A program made the translations under genes and the position numbers. Under the pieces are notes generated by a model. That model searched no databases. It was not told where the DNA came from and saw nothing but the letters and a program-made list of their open reading frames with translations. This document shows, piece by piece, positions 1 through 9,139 of a stretch of DNA of 64,000 bases. Source of the DNA: CPC320 sp002684375 (GTDB lineage: Bacteria; Pseudomonadota; Alphaproteobacteria; Rhodobacterales; Rhodobacteraceae); the NCBI GenBank assembly GCA_965662545.1, contig CBFIHZ010000014.1, positions 1-64,000 of the forward strand. The letters are read 5' to 3'. How positions within the stretch are numbered: the stretch's first letter is position 1; each line of letters begins with the position of its first letter.

Positions 1-2615
1 GTGCCGGCAATGATACGCTTGAGGGCGGGTCTGGTGAGGACACGATTGAGGGTGGTTCTGGTGAGGACAGTCTGGTCGGCGGGTCTGGCGACGACCTGAT
101 CTACGGTGGTTCCGGCAATGACAGCCTTAATGGTGGCAATGGCAATGACAGGCTCGATGGCGGCACAGGCAATGACACGCTTGAGGGCGGTTCTGGCAAT
201 GACATCTACGTTGTTGATACTAAAAACGATGTGGTGACCGAGAAAGCGGACGAAGGCGGTGATGATACCGTCGTTGCGAAGGTAGACTATAAGCTTGGTG
301 ATCATGTCGAACACTTGGTGTTGACAGGGACTGCCAACTTAAAAGGAACTGGCAACAGTTTAGGCAATGCAATGGCCGGCAACTCGGGTGATAACCAACT
401 GAGTGGTCTTGGTGGCGATGATTCATTTGCTGCCAGTGGCGGGTCGGATAGTATTGACGGTGGAGGCGGACACGATGTCTATACCAATTCCCCAGATACC
501 GGTTTGCCCGAGATTGATGCGACATTAAAAAGCTCCGCGCATATCAAGGCGACGATTGATAGCACAGGCTCAGGTACGGTTGCAAAATTTGGGGGCAATA
601 GCGCCCAAATCGGCACAGATACCGTGTCTGGGATTGAAGAGTTCATCGGGTCTGAGAATAACACTAATGATGAATTCAGCTATGATGGGGCGATAACGGA
701 TCGCTTGCTGGTTAACGGTATTGACGACAATGCGACGGGGACATTTACCCCTAACGGTGGTGGGACGCCGATCGAGTTTGGTGGTTCTAGTGGGGTCACA
801 TTCAGTGAATTACTGAAAGGGGACAAAAATGGCGAGGTTGCTGGGACGTTTACCATCACCGCCGGGGATAAATCTGGTCAAATCGGCGATATTAGTTTCA
901 AAGAATTTGAGACAATCACCTTTGAGGTCGCGACGATTGAGAACGATATTGTTCAAGGCACCAGCGGCAATGACACGATCGATGCAGCCTATGATGGTGA
1001 TCCCGATGACGATTATGTCGATACGAAGGGTAATGACACCGCTATAAACGATATTATCCACGCTTATGCCGGTAATGATTTGGTCAATGCCGGGCTCGGC
1101 AATGACAGCGTCGACGGCGGTTTGGGTAATGACACATTATCTGGCCAAACCGGTGATGACAGTCTTTATGGCGGGCAAGGCAATGACAGTCTTGTCGGTG
1201 ATGGCGGTCAAGACCACCTGTATGGTGGCGATGGCAATGACCTGCTTATTGGCGGCGCTGGCAAGGACACGCTTAAGGGTGGCGACGGTAATGACACCTA
1301 TGTGGTCGATAGTTCCACTGACGACAAAGTGACAGACAGCAGTGGAACCGATGAGATCCAAAGCTCGGTTCAATACACCCTTCTAGACGCTTCTGGTGTT
1401 GAAAATCTGACGCTTACTGGAACCAATAATTCTTGGGGCACCGGCAACGTTAAGGCCAATGTGATCACTGGCAATGACGGAAACAACATGCTCAAAGGCT
1501 TAAAAGGTACAGACACGCTGGCCGGAGGCAAGGGCGATGACAGCCTTGAGGGCGGCGATGGCACTGACAGTCTGGTCGGCGGCGCCGGCAACGATCTTAT
1601 GTCTGGTGGTAATGGGATGGATACCTTTGCCGAAGTGGCGGGCGACGGATCTGACACGATCAGCGATTTCAAGGAAGCGGATGCCGATGGCAAGGGCGGC
1701 GATTTTATCGACCTATCCGCGTTTTATAATAAAGACACGCTTGCCGCTGTGAATAAGGCAGGTGGCACCTTCTCGGATGCGCGGGCGATGATGCAGAAAG
1801 ACCAAGAAGATGGTCATTTAGACGGTATCATCGGCGGCGATAATTATAGTGATCAGATTGGAGAAGTTGATCTCTATCTGAATTCTGGGGTCGATGCGCA
1901 GGGTAACGCTGTGGCTGTCAAAGGTGATGATCTGACCTATAAAAATACCGCTGTGGTTTGCTTTGCCAAGGGAACTTTGCTGCGCACCGTGACGGGCGAC
2001 AAGCCAGTCGAACAGGTGACGTCGGGGGATCTGGTGTGGACGCAAGATGCCGGTTACCAACCGGTAAGATGGATCGGCAGCCGGTATCTGAGCGCTCAGG
2101 ATTTGGAAGATCATCCAAAATTGATGCCGGTCCGTATTCGTGCAGGTGCGCTTGGGTGTGGTTTACCCAAACGCGATCTTGTGGTGTCGCCGCAACACCG
2201 GATGCTGGTCCAAGCCCAGCTGTCGGACAGCTCTGCGCAGGAGACAGAAATACTAATCGGCGCGAAATTCCTGACACAAATTGAGGGGATTGAAGTTGAG
2301 CCAAACGGCAGAGACGTCACGTATTTCCATATGTTGTTCGATTGTCATCAGGTGGTCGAGGCTGAGGGGGCTTTGTCAGAATCGCTATTTACCGGACAAG
2401 AGGCGCTTAAATCGCTTTCACCAGCGGCGCGGATGGAAATTGCGGTGCTGTTCCCGGAACTGTTCCAGCCTGATCTTTATCACCGTCCTGAACCGGCACG
2501 GCCCTTGACCACCGGTGCCGAGGGGCGCGAGATTGCCGAGCGGCATAGCAATGAAAATACGCCACTTGTGGTTCGGGATCACCGGCTGCCACAACCGCAC
2601 CGAAACCGGGCTTGA
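1..2615 (+). CDS. RTX calcium-binding protein with C-terminal Hint domain (5' end cut off by the window)
   Basis: The reading frame is open from base 3, so the true start lies upstream; the GTG at 231 is internal. The protein has many glycine/aspartate nonapeptide repeats (GGxGNDxLx), densest at 3-220, 1060-1300 and 1440-1620, which form calcium-binding beta-rolls typical of type I secreted proteins. Between them lie less repetitive beta-rich stretches. From about base 1950 a Hint (Hedgehog/intein) domain begins at a Cys codon (1959-1961, context VVCFAKGT), followed by an SGDLVWT element and a conserved SPQHRML stretch. This Hint class is common at the ends of Rhodobacteraceae RTX proteins and is thought to self-process. 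It is probably an exported surface or matrix protein; no T1SS genes are adjacent. The exact target is unknown. Confidence 0.9.
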   Translation, partial: AGNDTLEGGSGEDTIEGGSGEDSLVGGSGDDLIYGGSGNDSLNGGNGNDRLDGGTGNDTLEGGSGNDIYVVDTKNDVVTEKADEGGDDTVVAKVDYKLGDHVEHLVLTGTANLKGTGNSLGNAMAGNSGDNQLSGLGGDDSFAASGGSDSIDGGGGHDVYTNSPDTGLPEIDATLKSSAHIKATIDSTGSGTVAKFGGNSAQIGTDTVSGIEEFIGSENNTNDEFSYDGAITDRLLVNGIDDNATGTFTPNGGGTPIEFGGSSGVTFSELLKGDKNGEVAGTFTITAGDKSGQIGDISFKEFETITFEVATIENDIVQGTSGNDTIDAAYDGDPDDDYVDTKGNDTAINDIIHAYAGNDLVNAGLGNDSVDGGLGNDTLSGQTGDDSLYGGQGNDSLVGDGGQDHLYGGDGNDLLIGGAGKDTLKGGDGNDTYVVDSSTDDKVTDSSGTDEIQSSVQYTLLDASGVENLTLTGTNNSWGTGNVKANVITGNDGNNMLKGLKGTDTLAGGKGDDSLEGGDGTDSLVGGAGNDLMSGGNGMDTFAEVAGDGSDTISDFKEADADGKGGDFIDLSAFYNKDTLAAVNKAGGTFSDARAMMQKDQEDGHLDGIIGGDNYSDQIGEVDLYLNSGVDAQGNAVAVKGDDLTYKNTAVVCFAKGTLLRTVTGDKPVEQVTSGDLVWTQDAGYQPVRWIGSRYLSAQDLEDHPKLMPVRIRAGALGCGLPKRDLVVSPQHRMLVQAQLSDSSAQETEILIGAKFLTQIEGIEVEPNGRDVTYFHMLFDCHQVVEAEGALSESLFTGQEALKSLSPAARMEIAVLFPELFQPDLYHRPEPARPLTTGAEGREIAERHSNENTPLVVRDHRLPQPHRNRA

Positions 2616-2674
2616 CGGTTTGCGGTACTGGGTTTGGCCAAGCAAGCTGTACGTGAAACCTGATAAAAAATGGG

Positions 2675-2706
2675 GAGCCGGCCGAATTGGCCGGCTCTAT
2701 GCTTTT
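2675..2706 (+). terminator. Rho-independent-type terminator after the RTX gene
   Basis: Perfect 9-bp stem GAGCCGGCC / GGCCGGCTC with a 5-base loop, followed by a short T-rich tail, 60 bases after the stop codon. The rest of 2616-2976 shows no convincing gene; it must hold the promoter of galU. Confidence 0.75.
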
Positions 2707-2976
2707 GAGTGACGGTAAAATCACGCATATTGAGGGTGGACAGAGTGTGACCGAAGGCTCTGTATTTCCACTGTTCAGGCCTCTAGCTCTTTGTCCCGGG
2801 GTGAGACGTTAGGCGTGGGATTGGTGGCTGGCGAACATTCTTAGATGTTCCCCAGAAAATAAAGGATCGCAGAGTGCGAAATAACAACCGGTTTGAAACG
2901 CAATTCGGCGCTGGAGATTGAATCGGCTTGCTGCTACACCCACGACATTCATAACGGCGCAGCGAAAGGGCTGTCT

Positions 2977-3801
2977 ATGAACGCTATTATTCGCAAGGCT
3001 GTATTTCCGGTCGCCGGTTTTGGAACACGTTTTTTGCCCGTGACCAAGGCAATGCCGAAAGAGCTGCTACCCGTGGTCAACAAACCTTTGATCCAATATG
3101 CAGCAGAAGAGGCGATTGCGGCTGGTTGTGATACACTTATTTTTGTGACTGGGCGCAACAAGCGGGCGGTCGAGGATCATTTTGACAGCAATCTCGAGTT
3201 GGAGGCGGCGTTGCGCGCCAAAGGCAAACATGCCGAGGCCGAGAGCCTGCGCAATATTGTTCCGCCACACGTGAAGTGTATATTTGTACGCCAACCCGAA
3301 CAGCTTGGGCTTGGCCACGCTGTGCTTTGTGCCGAACGTGCCGTCGGAGATGAGCCGTTTGCCGTTTTGCTTGCAGATGATTTTCTGATTGGCGCGGTCC
3401 CTGGTGTCATGACTGATCTGATCGAGGCATATACGCAGTCGGGCAAGTCACAAATTTCGGTCATGCAGGTCGATGGACCACAGATTTCTCAATATGGGGT
3501 GGTCCGGCCAGGGGCTGGTGTCAATGAGGTTGCCGGTCTGATTGAGAAACCGGCGCTGCAAGATGCCACTTCTAACTTGGCCTCTATCGGGCGTTATCTC
3601 TTGACCCCTGATGTGTTCGATATCCTGCGCGACCAATCCCCCGGATATGGCGGAGAAGTACAATTGGTAGATGCGATTGATACCATGGCGGCAGGGGCGG
3701 CGGTGTGCCAGGTCCCCCTCACCGGATTGCGATTTGATTGCGGGTCGTTGCAGGGGTATCTTGACGCTATCAAATACGTCACAGATCATAAATTATACTG
3801 A
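2977..3801 (+). CDS. galU: UTP-glucose-1-phosphate uridylyltransferase (UDP-glucose pyrophosphorylase)
   Basis: Makes UDP-glucose from UTP and glucose-1-phosphate in the cytoplasm, feeding polysaccharide and glycolipid synthesis. The 274-residue product has the nucleotidyltransferase signature AGFGTRFLPVTKAMPKEL near the N-terminus, a LLADDFL metal-binding segment and VAGLIEKP in mid-protein, and a C-terminal GLRFDCG motif, all typical of GalU, at normal family length. I place the start at the ATG at 2977 because it has a GAAAGGG ribosome-binding site and begins exactly where the family does; an upstream in-frame start at 2893 would add 28 atypical residues. It is followed by manC and manB in the same direction, forming a nucleotide-sugar block. 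Confidence 0.95.
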   Translation: MNAIIRKAVFPVAGFGTRFLPVTKAMPKELLPVVNKPLIQYAAEEAIAAGCDTLIFVTGRNKRAVEDHFDSNLELEAALRAKGKHAEAESLRNIVPPHVKCIFVRQPEQLGLGHAVLCAERAVGDEPFAVLLADDFLIGAVPGVMTDLIEAYTQSGKSQISVMQVDGPQISQYGVVRPGAGVNEVAGLIEKPALQDATSNLASIGRYLLTPDVFDILRDQSPGYGGEVQLVDAIDTMAAGAAVCQVPLTGLRFDCGSLQGYLDAIKYVTDHKLY

Positions 3802-3873
3802 GAGTTATATCATCAAGATTTAGGGTGATACGAAACAGATTTGAAAAAACAAAATTTTATTTTGGAGCTTATA

Positions 3874-5316
3874 ATGAAGTGTCAAGAATTTTCAGAGATC
3901 ACGCCCGTTTTATTAGCGGGTGGTTTGGGCACGCGTCTGTGGCCTTTGTCGCGCAAAAGTTATCCCAAACAGTTCTCAAACTTTATTGGAGATATGAGCT
4001 TATTTCAGGCCAGTGCTCAACGGCTCACCTCTTCTGAAGGTCTAAGTTTCGCCGCTCCACTTACGATGACCAATGCGGATTTTCGGTTTATTGTGGTCGA
4101 GCAATTGCAAGCTATCGGAATCGAGCCAGGGGCCATTTTAATCGAGCCCGAAACCAAGAATACTGCGCCGGCAATTCTGGCAGCCTGTCTTTATGCGGTC
4201 GCTCAAGACCGCGATGCGATTTTATTGGTTGCCCCTTCTGATCATGTGATCCCCCAAGTTGCAGCTTTTCACGCGGCAATCGCGCTGGGGTTGGATCAGG
4301 TCGCACAGGGCAAGATGGTTACCTTTGGCATTACGCCGACACGGGTTGAGACCGGGTACGGATATCTCGAACTTGATGCTTTGCCCAAAGACGGGGCAGT
4401 GGCCCTGAAAAGTTTTGTTGAGAAACCCGACAGCCAGAGTGCTGCAAAGATGATTGAGGCGGGACATTACCTTTGGAATGCGGGCATTTTCCTGTTTAAA
4501 GCCCAAGATATGATCACAGCCTTCGAAGCCTATGCGCCTGATCTTCTGAAGCCTGTTACGGCCGCACTGACGAATGGTTGTCCTGACTTAGGGTTTTTCC
4601 GTCTCGCGCCCGAGGCGTGGTCGCAGTGCGCCGATATCTCAGTAGACTATGCGGTCATGGAGCAGGCAAGCAACTTATCGGTTGTGCCCTATTCTGCGGG
4701 TTGGTCTGACCTTGGTGGTTGGGATGCTGTCTGGCAAGAGCAGAGTCCAGATGCCGCAGGGATTGTGACCTCTGAGAACGTCACAGCGATAAAATGCACG
4801 AATACGCTGCTGCGTTCAGAGCATGGCGATCAGCATCTGGTTGGTTTAGGCTTGGAGAATATAATTGCGGTGGCGATGCCCGATGCGGTGCTGGTGGCGG
4901 ACATGTCGAAAGCGCAAGAGGTCAAGCAGGTGGTGACGCGCCTGAAGACTGGCGGGGTTCATCAGGCTGAGACCTTTCCGAAAGATCATCGTCCGTGGGG
5001 ATGGTTTGAAACTCTGGCCATTCGAGGGCGTTTTCAGGTCAAACGTATATTGGTCAATCCCGGCGCATCGTTAAGTTTACAAAGCCATCATCACCGCTCG
5101 GAACATTGGATCGTTGTCGAAGGTACGGCAAAAGTGACCATCAACGAAGCCGTTAAAATCGTCACTGAGGGTCAATCTGTCTATATTCCCCTCGGTGCGG
5201 TGCACCGCATGCAAAACCCAGGTAAGATGCCTATGGTGTTGATTGAGGTTCAGACCGGTGCTTATTTGGGTGAAGATGATATCATTCGCTATGAAGACCA
5301 ATATGCCCGCAGCTGA
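3874..5316 (+). CDS. manC: Bifunctional mannose-1-phosphate guanylyltransferase / mannose-6-phosphate isomerase
   Basis: Type II PMI/GMP enzyme of 480 residues. The N-terminal guanylyltransferase domain carries LLAGGLGTRLWPLSRKSYPKQF around residue 12 and VAPSDHVI further in, and makes GDP-mannose. The C-terminal cupin domain (about residues 370-478) carries QSHHHRSEHW and LGAVHRMQNPG, the metal-binding and isomerase motifs. The ATG at 3874 is preferred over the TTG at 3841 because GGAG precedes it and it matches the usual family start. It lies 30 bases before manB, so both very likely share a transcript. Together they take fructose-6-P to GDP-mannose for extracellular or capsular polysaccharide. 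Confidence 0.94.
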   Translation: MKCQEFSEITPVLLAGGLGTRLWPLSRKSYPKQFSNFIGDMSLFQASAQRLTSSEGLSFAAPLTMTNADFRFIVVEQLQAIGIEPGAILIEPETKNTAPAILAACLYAVAQDRDAILLVAPSDHVIPQVAAFHAAIALGLDQVAQGKMVTFGITPTRVETGYGYLELDALPKDGAVALKSFVEKPDSQSAAKMIEAGHYLWNAGIFLFKAQDMITAFEAYAPDLLKPVTAALTNGCPDLGFFRLAPEAWSQCADISVDYAVMEQASNLSVVPYSAGWSDLGGWDAVWQEQSPDAAGIVTSENVTAIKCTNTLLRSEHGDQHLVGLGLENIIAVAMPDAVLVADMSKAQEVKQVVTRLKTGGVHQAETFPKDHRPWGWFETLAIRGRFQVKRILVNPGASLSLQSHHHRSEHWIVVEGTAKVTINEAVKIVTEGQSVYIPLGAVHRMQNPGKMPMVLIEVQTGAYLGEDDIIRYEDQYARS

Positions 5317-5345
5317 GCGTAGTCCTGTAACTGAGATGAGATAAA

Positions 5346-6722
5346 ATGACCAACAGTTTAACCTGTTTCAAAGCCTATGACGTCCGTGGCGAGTTGGGGG
5401 TAAATTTTGACGCCGAGATCTGCTATCGAATCGGGCGCGCTTTTGCTCGTACAATAAGAGCAAAGACTGTGGTAGTGGGGCGCGATGCCCGTGCGACATC
5501 GCCGGAATTGGCCGATAGCTTGTGTGAGGGAATGATCGCCGAGGGGGTCACCGTTCTTGATATCGGTATGGCAGGGACCGAAGAAATGTATTGGGCGACC
5601 AGTTTTTTCGAGGCAGATGGCGGGATCGAAATAACCGCCTCGCATAATCCGATTAATTATAATGGTCTTAAGATGGTTAAATCTGGGTCGAGACCGCTGG
5701 ACCCGGAAACAGATTTACTGGCAGTCAAAGCCTGCGCTGAGGCAGCTGAGTTTGGCTCTGTGATACCGGGTGGCCAGCGTCAGGATCGTGTGGCAGAGGC
5801 CAAGGCGGCCTATGTGGAAAAGGTGATATCCTTTGTAGATGTGACAAATTTGCGGCCGTTAAGAATTGTGGTGAATTCTGGCAATGGTGCGGCGGGGCCA
5901 ACGTTTGATGCGCTGGCACAGGCGCTGGGGGAAAAAACCGACGCGTTTGAGTTTATTCGGCTGTTTCACGCGCCCGACAGTACGTTTCCCAATGGGATCC
6001 CAAACCCACTTTTGCCCGAAAATCACGCCCCGACGCGCGATGCAGTTCTGGCGCATGGCGCTGATCTTGGTATTGCCTTTGATGGTGATTTTGATCGCTG
6101 TTTCTTCTTTGATGAAAGCGGGCGCTTTATCGCCGGTGAATATATTGTCGGCTTGCTTGCCTCAGTCATGTTGGAAAAAAATCCAGGTGCTAGTATCGTT
6201 CATGATCCGCGGGTTGTTTGGAACACCAAAGATTTGGTGCGCTCCAAAGGCGGCACTGCGGTGCAGGCCAAAACTGGCCACGCATTCGTCAAGCAAGTCA
6301 TGCGCAAATCTGATGCGGTTTATGGCGGTGAGATGTCGGCCCATCATTATTTTCGCGATTTTGCCTATTGCGACAGCGGCATGATCCCCTGGCTGGTGTC
6401 ATGCGAATTGATGGGGCGTAGTGGTGAACCCATGTCGGCACTGCTTGCCGAGCGCATGGCGGCCTATCCCTCGTCTGGAGAGACTAATTTTACCTTGCAA
6501 GATCCACAAAGCAGCATTGCCGCAGTTCTGGGTCACTATGAACCTTTGTCGTTGCATAAAGACGAGACAGATGGCATGAGCCTTGAATTTGACAACTGGC
6601 GGTTCAACTTGCGTGCCTCGAATACTGAGCCCGTTGTCCGTCTCAATGTCGAAAGCTCTGGGGATCCCGACCTTGTGGCGATCAAGCTGGCTGAAATTAA
6701 AACGCTTTTGAATTCCGCATAG
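5346..6722 (+). CDS. manB: Phosphomannomutase (ManB/CpsG family)
   Basis: Interconverts mannose-6-P and mannose-1-P, the step between the two activities of ManC. The 458-residue protein starts with FKAYDVRGELG, has the phosphoserine loop ITASHNPINYNG near residue 100, the magnesium loop DGDFDRC near residue 242, a GGEMSAHHYF sugar-binding loop and a C-terminal RASNTEPVVR phosphate-binding loop. Every canonical alpha-D-phosphohexomutase motif is present. GAGATGAGATAAA precedes the ATG. It ends the galU-manC-manB block. Phosphoglucomutase side activity is possible, but pairing with manC favours mannose. Confidence 0.94.
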   Translation: MTNSLTCFKAYDVRGELGVNFDAEICYRIGRAFARTIRAKTVVVGRDARATSPELADSLCEGMIAEGVTVLDIGMAGTEEMYWATSFFEADGGIEITASHNPINYNGLKMVKSGSRPLDPETDLLAVKACAEAAEFGSVIPGGQRQDRVAEAKAAYVEKVISFVDVTNLRPLRIVVNSGNGAAGPTFDALAQALGEKTDAFEFIRLFHAPDSTFPNGIPNPLLPENHAPTRDAVLAHGADLGIAFDGDFDRCFFFDESGRFIAGEYIVGLLASVMLEKNPGASIVHDPRVVWNTKDLVRSKGGTAVQAKTGHAFVKQVMRKSDAVYGGEMSAHHYFRDFAYCDSGMIPWLVSCELMGRSGEPMSALLAERMAAYPSSGETNFTLQDPQSSIAAVLGHYEPLSLHKDETDGMSLEFDNWRFNLRASNTEPVVRLNVESSGDPDLVAIKLAEIKTLLNSA

Positions 6723-6756
6723 GCCTGTGCCTAAGGTGGTGTTACACAGGCTTTAT
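6723..6756 (+). terminator. Possible weak terminator after manB
   Basis: Inverted repeat GCCTGTG / CACAGGC with a 15-base loop directly after the manB stop, followed by TTTATCTCT. The loop is long and the T-tract poor, so this is only a candidate. The following AT-rich stretch (about 6765-6800) could hold a promoter for the downstream genes. Confidence 0.35.
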
Positions 6757-7001
6757 CTCTCAAAAGTATTGATATTATAATTATTTTGATATAAATGTGG
6801 CGAGGCTTGGGGTTTTTGTTCAAGCGCGCTTAGATTTTTACGGGGGGTCCAAAATGTTGAATTGTTTTGTAATTTTTACTGGTTGGTCCCGTCTGGCAAT
6901 GCCGCAGGGCTTATCCCTGACCTAAGTGCACCGCGCCCAAGGCTTTGGCTGGTTCGTGATGCAAACGCTGTTTTCATCACCCATTGTTTAAGAGCCTTGC
7001 C

Positions 7002-7166
7002 ATGTTTGACCCTGAAAATTTATTCCGGGATCCGCGAATCCTGCGGTTGTTGTCATATAAACAGCCCGACCCACGTACCCGCAACGACCGCTCTAAGGAA
7101 AAACCTGTTGTTGAAGCGCGCAAGCGCTCCCTATTTTCTCGCATTTTATCACGTTTGTTCGACTAG
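7002..7166 (+). CDS. Small basic hypothetical protein (54 aa)
   Basis: Short frame starting at an ATG at 7002 (an in-frame TTG lies at 6984). The product is hydrophilic with an Arg/Lys-rich C-terminal half and ends in a possible amphipathic segment, LFSRILSRLFD. It lies 69 bases upstream of an ABC exporter gene on the same strand, in a 513-base gap otherwise without a gene. I recognise no family, and no strong ribosome-binding site is visible. It may be a real small protein or a chance frame. Confidence 0.35.
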   Translation: MFDPENLFRDPRILRLLSYKQPDPRTRNDRSKEKPVVEARKRSLFSRILSRLFD

Positions 7167-7235
7167 GGCGTGGCACAGGCCACTTGACCTGTGTTGCAAG
7201 GATAGATTTAACCACAACTCAATTGAGGAGAAAGC

Positions 7236-9035
7236 ATGGCACGAGCGTCAACCGGATCAAGGGCAAACGAGGAGCGTGAGACGTCAAAGCGGATCGGGGC
7301 TTTGGCGGCTTTGTGGCCCTTTGTACGCCCTTACCGCGTCATGATGGGTTTTGCGATCGTCGCCTTGGTGGCCACCGCAACAGTATCCTTGGTTTTGCCG
7401 CTGGCTGTACGCAAGGTGGTGGACAATTTTAATGCCGATGAAAGCAACTTGCTGGATCAGTATTTTGCGATGGCGATTGTTGTGGTGGCTTTGCTCGCCT
7501 TTGGCACCGGCATGCGTTATGCTTTGGTCACGCGTTTGGGCGAGCGTGTTGTTACTGATATTCGCAAGGCGGTGTTTGGGCGGGTGATCAATATGAGCCC
7601 GGCATTTTACGACAATATTCTGACCGGCGAAGTGCTAAGCCGGATTACAACGGATACCACGCTGATCCTGTCGGTAATCGGGGCCTCTGTGTCGATTGCG
7701 CTGCGCAATATGTTGATTTTCGCTGGCGGTTTGACGATGCTCCTGCTGACGTCGGTGAAATTAACTGGTCTTTTGCTGTTGATTGTGCCGATTGTGGCGC
7801 TGCCGGTTTTGACACTTGGGCGACGGTTGCGGGTGCTAAGTCGTGAAAATCAGGATTTCATTGCGGCCAGTTCTGGCAATGCCTCTGAAGTTTTAAGCGC
7901 GCTTCAGACAGTGCAGGCCTTTACCCATGAGACGGCAAGCCGGCAGACTTTTGATCGGGTCACCGAGAAAAGCTTTGAGGTGGCTGCACAGCGGATCAAT
8001 ACCCGTGTTTTGATGACAATGATTGTGATTTACATGATCTTTTCCGGCGTGGTCGGGGTGTTGTGGATCGGGGTGCACGATATCCGCAGTAACGCGATCA
8101 GCGCCGGTGAACTGGCGCAGTTTGTGATTTACGCCATTCTAGTGGCGGGCTCGGCTTCGGCGCTGTCTGAAATCTGGGGGGAACTCCAGCGCGCCGCAGG
8201 CGCCACAGAACGTCTGGTGGAGCTTTTACAGGCACAAGATACCGTCACCGAGCCCAAAAATCCGCTTGATTTGTCGCAACCGCTGCGCGGCGAGATTATT
8301 TTTGACGATGTTCACTTTCGCTATCCGGCACGCCCCGACCGGTTGAGTTTAAGCCAGATCAACCTGACGATTAATCCGGGCGAAACCGTGGCGCTTGTCG
8401 GTCCTTCGGGGGCTGGAAAAACCACGATTATTCAGCTGATTTTGCGGTTTTACGACCCCACTTCGGGGCAGGTGCGTTTAGATGGTGTTAATTTGTGTGA
8501 TCTGCGCCGTGATGTCTTTCGTAATGTCGTGGCCTTGGTTCCGCAGGATCCAGTGGTTTTCGCAGCGTCAGCGCTTGAAAATATCCGCTTTGGCAATCCA
8601 GAGGCCAGTGATGAACAGGTATATGCCGCAGCTAGGGCGGCGGTGGCGCATGAGTTTATCACCCAATTGCCCGATGGCTATGACAGCTACCTTGGAGAGC
8701 GGGGCGTGATGTTGTCAGGCGGGCAGAAACAGCGGATTGCCATCGCTCGGGCGATTTTACGGGACGCACCCGTGCTGTTACTGGATGAGGCCACAAGCGC
8801 ATTGGATGCCGAAAGCGAGCAGGCGGTGAAATTGGCAGTGGAGGCGTTATCAAGCGACCGCACGACGATTATTATCGCCCACCGGCTTGCAACGGTCAAA
8901 AAAGCCGATCGGATTGTGGTCATGGATAAGGGACAGATTGTTGACACTGGCACACATGACGAACTGGTTGCCAAAGAGGGGCTATATGCACATTTGGCGC
9001 GGCTGCAGTTTACAGACGGTGCTGCTGAAGTATAG
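7236..9035 (+). CDS. ABC exporter, fused membrane and ATPase domains (ABCB/MsbA type)
   Basis: A 599-residue half-transporter: an N-terminal six-helix exporter domain (roughly residues 30-320), then a nucleotide-binding domain with Walker A GPSGAGKTT near residue 388, signature LSGGQKQR near 490, Walker B VLLLDEATSALD near 513 and the H-loop IIAHRLAT. It would act as a homodimer in the inner membrane, exporting a lipid, drug or other hydrophobic compound; the substrate cannot be told from sequence. GAGGAGAAAGC gives a strong ribosome-binding site before the ATG. It sits alone between a small ORF and an acyl-CoA synthetase gene. A second exporter of the same class is at 24591-26342. Confidence 0.9.
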   Translation: MARASTGSRANEERETSKRIGALAALWPFVRPYRVMMGFAIVALVATATVSLVLPLAVRKVVDNFNADESNLLDQYFAMAIVVVALLAFGTGMRYALVTRLGERVVTDIRKAVFGRVINMSPAFYDNILTGEVLSRITTDTTLILSVIGASVSIALRNMLIFAGGLTMLLLTSVKLTGLLLLIVPIVALPVLTLGRRLRVLSRENQDFIAASSGNASEVLSALQTVQAFTHETASRQTFDRVTEKSFEVAAQRINTRVLMTMIVIYMIFSGVVGVLWIGVHDIRSNAISAGELAQFVIYAILVAGSASALSEIWGELQRAAGATERLVELLQAQDTVTEPKNPLDLSQPLRGEIIFDDVHFRYPARPDRLSLSQINLTINPGETVALVGPSGAGKTTIIQLILRFYDPTSGQVRLDGVNLCDLRRDVFRNVVALVPQDPVVFAASALENIRFGNPEASDEQVYAAARAAVAHEFITQLPDGYDSYLGERGVMLSGGQKQRIAIARAILRDAPVLLLDEATSALDAESEQAVKLAVEALSSDRTTIIIAHRLATVKKADRIVVMDKGQIVDTGTHDELVAKEGLYAHLARLQFTDGAAEV

Positions 9036-9139
9036 TGGCCGCGCATGATGTGACAAGGCGTCTGTTAAATACGGTTGACCAATATATGTTAACGTCGGGT
9101 GAACAGCTATAAAGCTGGACCTGTAGGGGGAGAGAAGAG

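Noticed and set aside
1..1300. CRISPR-like or satellite repeat at the window start
   Set aside because: The repetition is codon-phased (GGxGNDxLx) and varies in sequence; it is an RTX protein-coding repeat.
231..2615. Complete RTX gene starting at GTG 231
   Set aside because: The same frame is open and repeat-like from base 3, so the gene is cut by the window and 231 is internal.
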